DNA of 5,010 bases from a bacterium (GTDB lineage Bacteria; Patescibacteria; Paceibacteria; UBA9973; SBAW01): positions 1 to 5,010 of the forward strand of contig JAKAIP010000069.1 of assembly GCA_021825025.1 (NCBI GenBank), written 5' to 3'. Of this stretch, positions 1 through 4,779 are shown piece by piece. Below the pieces are notes generated by a model. It saw only the letters and a list, made by a program, of their open reading frames with translations, made no database searches and was not told the DNA's origin. How positions within the stretch are numbered: position 1 is the first letter of the stretch; every line of letters begins with the position of its first letter. The translations under genes and the position numbers were made by a program.

Positions 1-293
1 TGCAGCGTGTGCAGCGCCTGCTCAAGAGTGCGCTCGGTCCACAGAAGCGCTTGCGCGAGCGTGTGGCGCAGCCATTCACGCAGTGCCGGTCCTTCTTTTG
101 CAATATAGTGCAAACACAGCTGCGGCAGTCCTTTTATCCATACCGCTGCTTTATGTGAGCTATGTGCAACGGGCGGGCGCAGCGAAGAAGCAAAAAGCTT
201 TCTGCCTGTTTTAAGCTCCCATCGTTTAATGACGATGAGTGCGAGCATTCCAAGGATTGAACCGTAGAGTATAAAGGCTAACACGAGCACCAT
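1..293 (-). CDS. Membrane-anchored hypothetical protein, N-terminal part (runs off the left edge)
   Basis: I do not recognise this protein. The frame is open for 97 codons from an ATG at 293 to the window edge, with no stop. Residues 1-22 (MVLVLAFILYGSILGMLALI and following) form one strong hydrophobic segment with almost no charge before it, followed by KRWELKTGRK, so it looks like an N-terminal membrane anchor or uncleaved signal with the basic side in the cytoplasm. The rest is rich in Ala, Leu, His, Trp and Arg and looks amphipathic and helical (REWLRHTLAQALLWTERTLE). It starts 21 bases after the EF-Ts stop, on the same strand, and has a TACAAT box six bases before the ATG. No Shine-Dalgarno sequence is visible. 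The open frame, TM segment and position support a real gene; the function is unknown. The start could also be the GTG at codon 2 or 4. Confidence 0.7.
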   Translation of the reverse strand, partial: MVLVLAFILYGSILGMLALIVIKRWELKTGRKLFASSLRPPVAHSSHKAAVWIKGLPQLCLHYIAKEGPALREWLRHTLAQALLWTERTLEQALHTL

Positions 294-299
294 AAGAAT

Positions 300-305
300 A
301 TTGTA
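300..305 (-). promoter_or_regulatory. Putative -10 box (TACAAT) of the membrane protein gene
   Basis: TACAAT matches the sigma-70 -10 consensus at five of six bases and ends six bases before the ATG at 293, so the predicted +1 is the A of the ATG. No convincing -35 hexamer lies 16-18 bases upstream, which falls in the end of the EF-Ts gene. The call rests mainly on the same spacing recurring in front of other genes in this window. Confidence 0.4.
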
Positions 306-314
306 CTGTACTTT

Positions 315-770
315 TTACTGAACAGAAAAGACCGAAAATGATTCCAACATAATGCGCTCCCCGAACTTCTGCGTGCCATCTGCGATAAGATCTGCAATGG
401 TTTTTCCTTCGTCTTTGATAAAGGACTGTGCCAGAAGCGCTTCTGTGTTCTCGGGGCGCATGGCAGCAGCATGCATAGCGATGTCACGGGCCAATAGAGT
501 GAATCCCTCATTTTTTGATACGAAATCCGTCTCGCACAGGAGGAGCACCAGAGCACCTACTTGCCCGGTGGCGTGTACATACGCACCGACGGTGCCGGCC
601 TGCAACGCGCGATCGGCTTTTTTGCTGAGCACGACTGCTGCACGCTCGCTCAGCACTGCACGGGCCTTGTCCATATCGCCTCCTGCCGCTTCAAGCGCTT
701 TTTTGCACTCCATCACCGATACGCCGGTGCTGTCGCGCAATAGCTTAATCATCTCTGTGGTAATTTCCAT
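315..770 (-). CDS. tsf: Elongation factor Ts, very short form
   Basis: EF-Ts is the cytoplasmic guanine-nucleotide exchange factor that releases GDP from EF-Tu. The N-terminal UBA-like domain is clear at residues 2-45 (MIKLLRDSTGVSVMECKKAL, then GGDMDKA). The EF-Tu-contacting motif TDFV is at 81-84 within CETDFVSKNEGF. The C-terminal strand region of the family is recognisable in KTIADLIADGTQKFGERI at about 123-140. With 151 residues it is much shorter than E. coli (283) or Thermus (about 196). The piece missing relative to Thermus lies between AMRPENTEALLAQ and FIKDEGK, where Thermus has an extra helical stretch. The frame can be extended nine bases to a TTG at 779, but the ATG at 770 fits the family start MEIT. 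No Shine-Dalgarno sequence is visible. It follows uS2 by 26 bases, the classic rpsB-tsf pair. The stop is TAA. Confidence 0.95.
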   Translation of the reverse strand: MEITTEMIKLLRDSTGVSVMECKKALEAAGGDMDKARAVLSERAAVVLSKKADRALQAGTVGAYVHATGQVGALVLLLCETDFVSKNEGFTLLARDIAMHAAAMRPENTEALLAQSFIKDEGKTIADLIADGTQKFGERIMLESFSVFSVQ

Positions 771-782
771 AGATTGCAAGAA

Positions 783-788
783 AGTATA
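783..788 (-). promoter_or_regulatory. Weak putative -10 box (TATACT) before tsf
   Basis: TATACT (five of six to consensus) lies in the A/T-rich gap after the uS2 stop. It would start transcription near 776, giving a six-base leader to the ATG at 770 and excluding the alternative TTG start at 779. There is no good -35. rpsB and tsf are usually co-transcribed, so this may be chance or an internal promoter. Confidence 0.25.
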
Positions 789-796
789 AATAAGAA

Positions 797-1501
797 TTAC
801 TGCTGCTCCGGACGAACTCCTTGGTGCTTCGTGTAGGTATTCGCCACTTCCGCAACCAAATAGCTCAAACTCTGCACGGAAGCATCGTTTGCAGGAATAG
901 GATAGGTCACCGTTGCAGCATTGCAGTCATTATTGAGCACTGCAATGACCGGAATGTGCATCTTCAGCGCTTCTTCCACCGCAATGTGCTCTTGCTTCGG
1001 ATCGACGATAAAGAGCGCGTCAGGCAGTTTCTGCAGACTGCGAAGTCCGCCGAACATGCGTTCAAGATCCGCAATTTCTCGATCGATAAGCACTCGCTCG
1101 CGCTTGGTGAAGCGTACTGCCAATTCTCCCTTTTCACGCATATCCGTGAGTTCCGCGAGACGCGCGAGACGCTTTTTGATTTCCGGAAAATTGGTGAGGG
1201 TACCGCCGATCCAGCGGGAGGCTACGTACGGTGCGCCGATTTTATCCGCTTCCTGACGGACTACATCGCGCGCTTCCGCCTTGCTGCTTACAAAGAGAAT
1301 TGTTTTGCGCTCGCCGGCAAGACTTTGCACGAATGAGAGCGCTTCCGTCAAACAACGGGCGGTCTGCTCAAGATCAAAGAGCTCGACCGTTCCTTTCGTA
1401 CCAAAAATGTAGGGTGTCGTAGATGGATGACGTCGAGAAGGCGCATACCCAAAGTGCGCTCCCACGGAAAAAAGCTTTTCTATTAGAGGATTATTGCTCA
1501 T
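797..1501 (-). CDS. rpsB: 30S ribosomal protein uS2
   Basis: uS2 is a late-assembling protein of the small ribosomal subunit. It sits at the head-body junction and is needed for uS1 binding in bacteria that have bS1. At 234 residues it is full length (E. coli 241). Family blocks in order are GAHFGYAPSRRHPS (14-27), KTILFVSSK (66-74), RWIGGTLTNF (96-105), FGGLRSLQKLPDALFIVDP (150-168), IPVIAVLNNDC (183-193) and YPIPANDA (200-207). Most bacteria have GVHFGH followed by R.WNPKM at the N-terminus; the GAHFGY..SRRHPS form here resembles Candidate Phyla Radiation proteins as I remember them. The ATG at 1501 gives the expected short leader before the first block, and no Shine-Dalgarno sequence precedes it (bases before the ATG read CCGGTTCCT). 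It lies between prfA (33 bases upstream) and tsf (26 bases downstream). The stop is TAA. Confidence 0.97.
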   Translation of the reverse strand: MSNNPLIEKLFSVGAHFGYAPSRRHPSTTPYIFGTKGTVELFDLEQTARCLTEALSFVQSLAGERKTILFVSSKAEARDVVRQEADKIGAPYVASRWIGGTLTNFPEIKKRLARLAELTDMREKGELAVRFTKRERVLIDREIADLERMFGGLRSLQKLPDALFIVDPKQEHIAVEEALKMHIPVIAVLNNDCNAATVTYPIPANDASVQSLSYLVAEVANTYTKHQGVRPEQQ

Positions 1502-1513
1502 AGGAACCGGTCT

Positions 1514-1542
1514 AATGTAGCACGAGAAATGGTGTTATGCAA
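1514..1542 (-). promoter_or_regulatory. Putative rpsB promoter
   Basis: A -35-like TTGCAT (1537-1542, spanning the end of prfA) and a -10-like TACATT (1514-1519) are separated by 17 bases. Matches to consensus are three and four of six. The predicted start near 1507 leaves a leader of about six bases before the uS2 ATG. This is a weak call on sequence alone. Confidence 0.3.
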
Positions 1543-2494
1543 CCGATTCTTGAGCATGCTGCAGCGCTTCAATGAGCGGATTGAGGTTGCCGGCAAATAT
1601 CGCCGGAAGGTTGTGCCACGATTCTTTAATACGGTGATCTGTCACGCGATCCTGCAATACGTTATAGGTACGGATCTTCTCGGATCGGTCCGCGGTGCCG
1701 ATCTGCTCTTTGCGTTCTGCGGCATGCTTTTGCGCTTCCTGTTCTTCCTGGAGCGCCTCTATTTTGGCAAGCAACACCTCCATTGCCCGCTCGCGGTTTG
1801 CCAATTGTGAACGTTCGCTTTGAGAGCGCGCGTCTAGTCCTGTGGGGATATGAATAAGGCGCACGGCAGTCTCCACTTTATTGACGTTCTGTCCGCCAGC
1901 GCCTCCTGAGCGGGAAAATTCCATTTCAATATCATTCGGATTGATCTCAACCTTATGCTTTTTGCGAATCGGCAGCATCGCGACTGAGGCAGTTGAGGTA
2001 TGTATGCGTCCTGATTTTTCAGTTGCCGGCACGCGCTGGATACGATGCACGCCCGTCTCGAAGCGAAGCGCTTCATATGCTCCCTTTCCTTTTATTTCAA
2101 ACACTGCTTCTTTGTAGCCGTTCAGGTCTGTTTTTGATTCTGAAAGAGTGCGCATACTCCATCCGCGCGAAAGCGCATAAGCCCGGTACATCTCCGCAAG
2201 CTCGTAGGCAAACAGCGCTGCTTCCTCGCCGCCCACTCCCGCGCGCACTTCCAGGACCACTTCATTGGGAAAGATTTCTTGACTCGCCTCCTGTGCATGG
2301 ATTTTCTCCATTTCAGCTTCAAGCGCTTCTCTCTGTTCGCGCAGTCGGTTCAGATCCTCCGCAGCCAAGGCACCGAGCTCTCCTTGCGCAAGCTCGGCGA
2401 CTTCCCCCTCTTCTGCATGCACGCGCTCCCACTCCGCAGCCAAGTACGCGGTCTTCGGATTTTCCTTATAGCGGCTGAGATCCGCTTCTTGCAT
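1535..2494 (-). CDS. prfA: Peptide chain release factor 1
   Basis: RF1 enters the ribosomal A site at UAA and UAG and triggers peptide release. The anticodon-like PAT tripeptide is at 156-158 within [19 protein letters not shown]; its presence instead of RF2's SPF identifies RF1. The catalytic GGQ is at 200-202 in [20 protein letters not shown], and [18 protein letters not shown] (269-288) is the conserved C-terminal block. The protein has 319 residues against about 360 in E. coli; about 30-45 residues are missing from helical domain 1, leaving a charged predicted coiled coil (20-75). The ATG is the base after the bL31 TAG, with no spacer. No strong Shine-Dalgarno sequence and no TANNNT box sit at the usual distance, so translation is probably coupled to bL31. 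The GGQ glutamine should be a target for PrmC methylation; prmC, often next to prfA, is not in this window. The stop is TAA. Confidence 0.97.
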   Translation of the reverse strand: MQEADLSRYKENPKTAYLAAEWERVHAEEGEVAELAQGELGALAAEDLNRLREQREALEAEMEKIHAQEASQEIFPNEVVLEVRAGVGGEEAALFAYELAEMYRAYALSRGWSMRTLSESKTDLNGYKEAVFEIKGKGAYEALRFETGVHRIQRVPATEKSGRIHTSTASVAMLPIRKKHKVEINPNDIEMEFSRSGGAGGQNVNKVETAVRLIHIPTGLDARSQSERSQLANRERAMEVLLAKIEALQEEQEAQKHAAERKEQIGTADRSEKIRTYNVLQDRVTDHRIKESWHNLPAIFAGNLNPLIEALQHAQESVA

Positions 2495-2710
2495 CTACTT
2501 TGTCTTCTTTGCAGCAGCGCGACGTGCCTTGAATCGCTCTACTCGACCAGCAGTATCCAAAATCTTTTCGTTTCCGGTATAGAACGGGTGGCAAGCGCTG
2601 CAGATTTCAACGGAAATCTCCGGCATGGTAGAACCCGTGGTGAACGTATGTCCGCACACACAGGTAACTTTCGCCTTTTTGTGATAGGTAGGATGCATAT
2701 CGGTTTTCAT
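2495..2710 (-). CDS. rpmE: 50S ribosomal protein bL31, zinc-binding type
   Basis: bL31 is a protein of the large subunit that bridges the 50S central protuberance and the 30S head. The 71-residue protein has family landmarks MKTDMHP at the start, [10 protein letters not shown] (40-49) and GRVERF (55-60). Cysteines at 17, 19, 37 and 40 (CVCG and CSAC) form the zinc site of the C+ class, distinct from the zinc-free C- paralogue made under zinc limitation. The C-terminal tail is basic ([11 protein letters not shown]). The ATG at 2710 gives the standard family start. The gene follows the transglycosylase by 37 bases, a gap that holds a good extended -10 promoter, and its TAG stop touches the prfA start codon. 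Confidence 0.97.
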   Translation of the reverse strand: MKTDMHPTYHKKAKVTCVCGHTFTTGSTMPEISVEICSACHPFYTGNEKILDTAGRVERFKARRAAAKKTK

Positions 2711-2716
2711 CGCTGC

Positions 2717-2744
2717 AATATATCACAAAACCCTTATACCGCAA
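2717..2744 (-). promoter_or_regulatory. Extended -10 promoter of rpmE-prfA, predicted leaderless start
   Basis: TATATT (2717-2722, five of six to consensus) is preceded by a TGn extension (2723-2725), giving TGATATATT. A weak -35-like TTGCGG lies at 2739-2744 with a 16-base spacer. The standard distance from the -10 box places +1 on base 2710, the A of the bL31 ATG. This is the best promoter candidate in the window. It would drive rpmE and the abutting prfA independently of the upstream genes. Confidence 0.55.
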
Positions 2745-2747
2745 CCC

Positions 2748-4085
2748 CTATGATCCGTTGATGACATTGATCTCCTGTTGAAACTGCGCCGCAAGCGCAG
2801 CTACGGAATTGCCGTAAAAAGCCAGGCTCGGATTGTTCACGCCGCCGCATCCCGCCAGATAGCACATAGCCGCGCGAAATTCGGCATTGGGAGTCTGAGC
2901 GGCCGCCCCGTCATCAGTGAGATAGAGCGCTGCTGCCATGAACGCGTCCTTAGGATTCCAAGGGTTAGGAGGAGTGTCGCCAGTGAGCGGTCCGATGCGA
3001 TCCTGCGATGCGTCATAGTGCCAATCAGGCGGTTCATATCCGGCATAGAGAGCCCAGGTGGAAGGAATAAACTGGGCGGGTCCCATGGCTCCTCCCCAGC
3101 CGTACCACTGCCGTTTTGATACTGGCATGGAATTCGGATCAAGGCCGAGATTAGCGGTAATCGCCAAGAATATAGGAATGTTTTTGGGGCTCATGTCCAC
3201 TGTATAGGTACCTGTTCCCACGTTTTCCCCCAGATTACTTTCTTCGGCAATGATACCTAGTAAGAATGCTGGACGAATACCTGTTTTTTGTGCAGCAAGT
3301 TCAGCATACTGGAGTGCTTGTCCGAACGGAATCGCTTTCGTTCCGGTCAGTTGAAAAAGTTCTGCACGAATTTGTGCGGCACTTTTCTGGTTTTGAGCAA
3401 TTAGTGTTTCATATGCCCGTTCCTGACCTTTTGTTTCCGTAAGAATTTGATTTTTTTCCTGCTGCTGTTGTTGTATTTGCTGCTGCTGAAGCTGCTGAGC
3501 GCGCAGGAGCGCGGTTTCTTCATCTTTCTGCTGTTGTAACAGAGTCTCCTGCTGCTGCGTTACCTGCTTGGTATTTTGAATATCATTGAACGATTGCTGT
3601 ATGGCAGAGTTAATCGCATCAAACTGACTGAGATCGGCAAAGAAGCTCGAGAGATCTTGCGAGGAAAGTACTGCCACCATGAGCGGTGCGGTATCGAGCT
3701 GATCTTTTTCCCGCATAATAGCGCCCAGCGACGTGAGTTCGCTCTGCAATTGCGCATTGAGTGTGCCGATCGTCTGATTCTTGTCGCTAATATCAGAGGT
3801 CAATTGATCAATAACGATGTTACGCGCCTTGATAGAAAGTTGTGCTTGAGTAATCTGTGCATTGAGAATTGCAATGTCTCGTTCAAGCGACTGCTGCTGA
3901 TTCTGTTTGTCATTCAGAATCTGCTGCTGTTGTTGTATTTGTGCTTCCAGCTGATTAAGTTCCTGCTGCAGTTGCGCTTTGTAGGAATCAACGGTTCCAC
4001 CCGCTTGCTGGGCATGTACGCTAAGTGCCACTGCCGCAAGCATAAAAACGGCACACCAGAGCGTGTGCTGTATCGCCCTATGCAT
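2748..4085 (-). CDS. Secreted coiled-coil lytic transglycosylase-like cell-wall protein
   Basis: This is a probable exported peptidoglycan-cleaving enzyme of 445 residues. A signal peptide occupies about 1-25, with a hydrophobic core (LWCAVFMLAAVAL) and a likely signal peptidase I site after VHA. Residues 30-245 are a long, very Gln-rich coiled coil interrupted at 133-160 by PLMVAVLSSQDLSSFFADLS, which resembles the turn region of PcsB/CwlO-type coiled-coil domains. Residues 252-440 resemble an SLT/MltB-like transglycosylase fold: AFLLGIIAEESNLG (273-286) contains the likely catalytic Glu (281 or 282), GGAMGPAQFIPSTW (331-344) is the diagnostic substrate-groove block, and NPWNPKDAFMAAALYL (374-389) is the following helix. 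Cys408 and Cys413 could pair in the exported protein. The coiled coil may regulate or localise the enzyme, by analogy with PcsB and EnvC. It lies among ribosomal protein genes, 20 bases after bL25, and has its own -10 box. Exact family (SLT_1 or SLT_2) is uncertain. The stop is TAG. Confidence 0.85.
   Translation of the reverse strand: MHRAIQHTLWCAVFMLAAVALSVHAQQAGGTVDSYKAQLQQELNQLEAQIQQQQQILNDKQNQQQSLERDIAILNAQITQAQLSIKARNIVIDQLTSDISDKNQTIGTLNAQLQSELTSLGAIMREKDQLDTAPLMVAVLSSQDLSSFFADLSQFDAINSAIQQSFNDIQNTKQVTQQQETLLQQQKDEETALLRAQQLQQQQIQQQQQEKNQILTETKGQERAYETLIAQNQKSAAQIRAELFQLTGTKAIPFGQALQYAELAAQKTGIRPAFLLGIIAEESNLGENVGTGTYTVDMSPKNIPIFLAITANLGLDPNSMPVSKRQWYGWGGAMGPAQFIPSTWALYAGYEPPDWHYDASQDRIGPLTGDTPPNPWNPKDAFMAAALYLTDDGAAAQTPNAEFRAAMCYLAGCGGVNNPSLAFYGNSVAALAAQFQQEINVINGS
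3459..3479 (-). repeat. 21-base direct repeat, copy 1 (CAG/CAA-rich)
   Basis: This copy is identical to 3921-3941 and encodes the same seven residues, QIQQQQQ, in the second half of the coiled coil. It is surrounded by further CAG runs (about 3459-3560). It may come from slippage or local duplication inside a low-complexity region. Confidence 0.7.
3921..3941 (-). repeat. 21-base direct repeat, copy 2 (CAG/CAA-rich)
   Basis: This copy is identical to 3459-3479 and encodes QIQQQQQ in the first half of the coiled coil, 462 bases upstream in the direction of transcription. The two copies are in the same reading frame, so recombination between them would remove 154 residues without a frameshift. 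Confidence 0.7.
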
Positions 4086-4091
4086 AGGGCC

Positions 4092-4100
4092 AGTATATCA
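4092..4100 (-). promoter_or_regulatory. Extended -10 box (TGATATACT) of the transglycosylase gene, predicted leaderless start
   Basis: TATACT (4092-4097, five of six to consensus) with a TGn extension (4098-4100) fills most of the 20-base gap after bL25. The predicted +1 is base 4085, the A of the ATG. No -35 is apparent, which extended -10 promoters can tolerate. The surrounding bases closely match those before rpmE. Confidence 0.5.
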
Positions 4101-4105
4101 CGAAA

Positions 4106-4735
4106 CTACTCCGTTTCTGCCGGCTCTTCCTTCTTTCCGCGCTCTTGGACCTCGATTTGTGAAATATCCATTGGTGCGGCTTCAGCTGTTTCTTCTTCCA
4201 CTGCCGATACCATGGCGACCACTTCGTCTCCTTCCACTGACGGGGCGGCGCTTTTGGGAAGCGGGAGATCTTTAACCATAATCTGATCGCCGATTTCTTT
4301 GAGTGCGCTGATATCAACTACCAATGCATGTGGCAGTTCGGCTGGAAGTACTTCTATCTCAAGCTCGTGCATCACTTTCACCAGCACGCCACCCAAGTCT
4401 TTAACGGCCGGAGAAACTCCCTCGAAAGAAAGTGGTACAGATACGGTAACCGGCTTTCCTTTTTCAATGACATAAAAATCCGCGTGAATCGGCTGGTTGG
4501 AAACCGGGTCCATGTCGACGGCATGAATGAGTGCTTCTTTGGAAGCTCCCACGCCCTCCAGGGTGATCACGCTTGATTCTCCTGCTGCCGCAAATACTTT
4601 CAAGAATTCCTTATAGTCGATGGAAATAGGAGTAGCTTCCTCTTTTCTGCCATACAAGACAGCGGGCAATACACCCTGCTCACGCAAGGCTTGCGCTTTT
4701 TGTCCCTGTTCTCGAGGTCGTATGGCTAATTGCAT
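4106..4735 (-). CDS. rplY: 50S ribosomal protein bL25, long (CTC/TL5) form
   Basis: bL25 binds 5S rRNA in the large subunit central protuberance. Residues 1-90 are the 5S-binding domain, with GVLPAVLYGR (21-30) and HADFYVI (84-90). Residues 95-180 are the CTC-type beta domain, with PLSFEGVSPAVKDLGGVL (101-118), LEIEVLPAELPHALVVDISAL (125-145) and DQIMVKDLPLP (150-160). The total of 209 residues fits the long form and not the 94-residue E. coli protein. Residues 178-209 are an acidic, probably disordered tail (EEETAEAAP, KKEEPAETE). The frame extends to a TTG at 4771, but the ATG at 4735 matches the family start, and the TTG coincides with a promoter -35 element. No Shine-Dalgarno sequence precedes the ATG (CTCTCCCTC). 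It lies 44 bases after the aldolase and 20 bases before the transglycosylase. The stop is TAG. Confidence 0.95.
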   Translation of the reverse strand: MQLAIRPREQGQKAQALREQGVLPAVLYGRKEEATPISIDYKEFLKVFAAAGESSVITLEGVGASKEALIHAVDMDPVSNQPIHADFYVIEKGKPVTVSVPLSFEGVSPAVKDLGGVLVKVMHELEIEVLPAELPHALVVDISALKEIGDQIMVKDLPLPKSAAPSVEGDEVVAMVSAVEEETAEAAPMDISQIEVQERGKKEEPAETE

Positions 4736-4742
4736 GAGGGAG

Positions 4743-4771
4743 AGTGTATCGAATTTATGCAAAAAGAGCAA
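4743..4771 (-). promoter_or_regulatory. Putative rplY promoter, predicted leaderless or near-leaderless start
   Basis: A -35-like TTGCTC (4766-4771) and a -10-like TACACT (4743-4748) are exactly 17 bases apart, in the 44-base gap after the aldolase stop. Matches to consensus are three and four of six. The -10 box ends seven bases before the bL25 ATG, so +1 falls on the ATG or one base before it. Confidence 0.45.
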
Positions 4772-4779
4772 TGGATGCG

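Noticed and set aside
771..779. Upstream TTG start adding three residues to EF-Ts
   Set aside because: The ATG at 770 matches the family start, and the TTG lies only three bases from the putative -10 box.
352..789. Long plus-strand open frame opposite tsf (145 codons), and similar ones opposite rpsB, prfA and bL25
   Set aside because: They lie antisense to clearly identified genes, resemble no protein family I know and have composition typical of shadow frames.
2837..3142. Minus-strand 101-codon frame overlapping the transglycosylase
   Set aside because: It is an alternative frame inside a domain with clear conserved motifs; nothing in it looks like a protein family.
3459..3560. CAG-rich repeated stretch as a possible CRISPR or satellite array
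   Set aside because: It lies fully within a coding frame, has no regular spacers and encodes a Gln-rich coiled coil.
4736..4771. Upstream TTG start adding 12 residues to bL25
   Set aside because: The added residues (MLFLHKFDTLSL) do not belong to the family N-terminus, and the TTG forms part of the putative -35 element.
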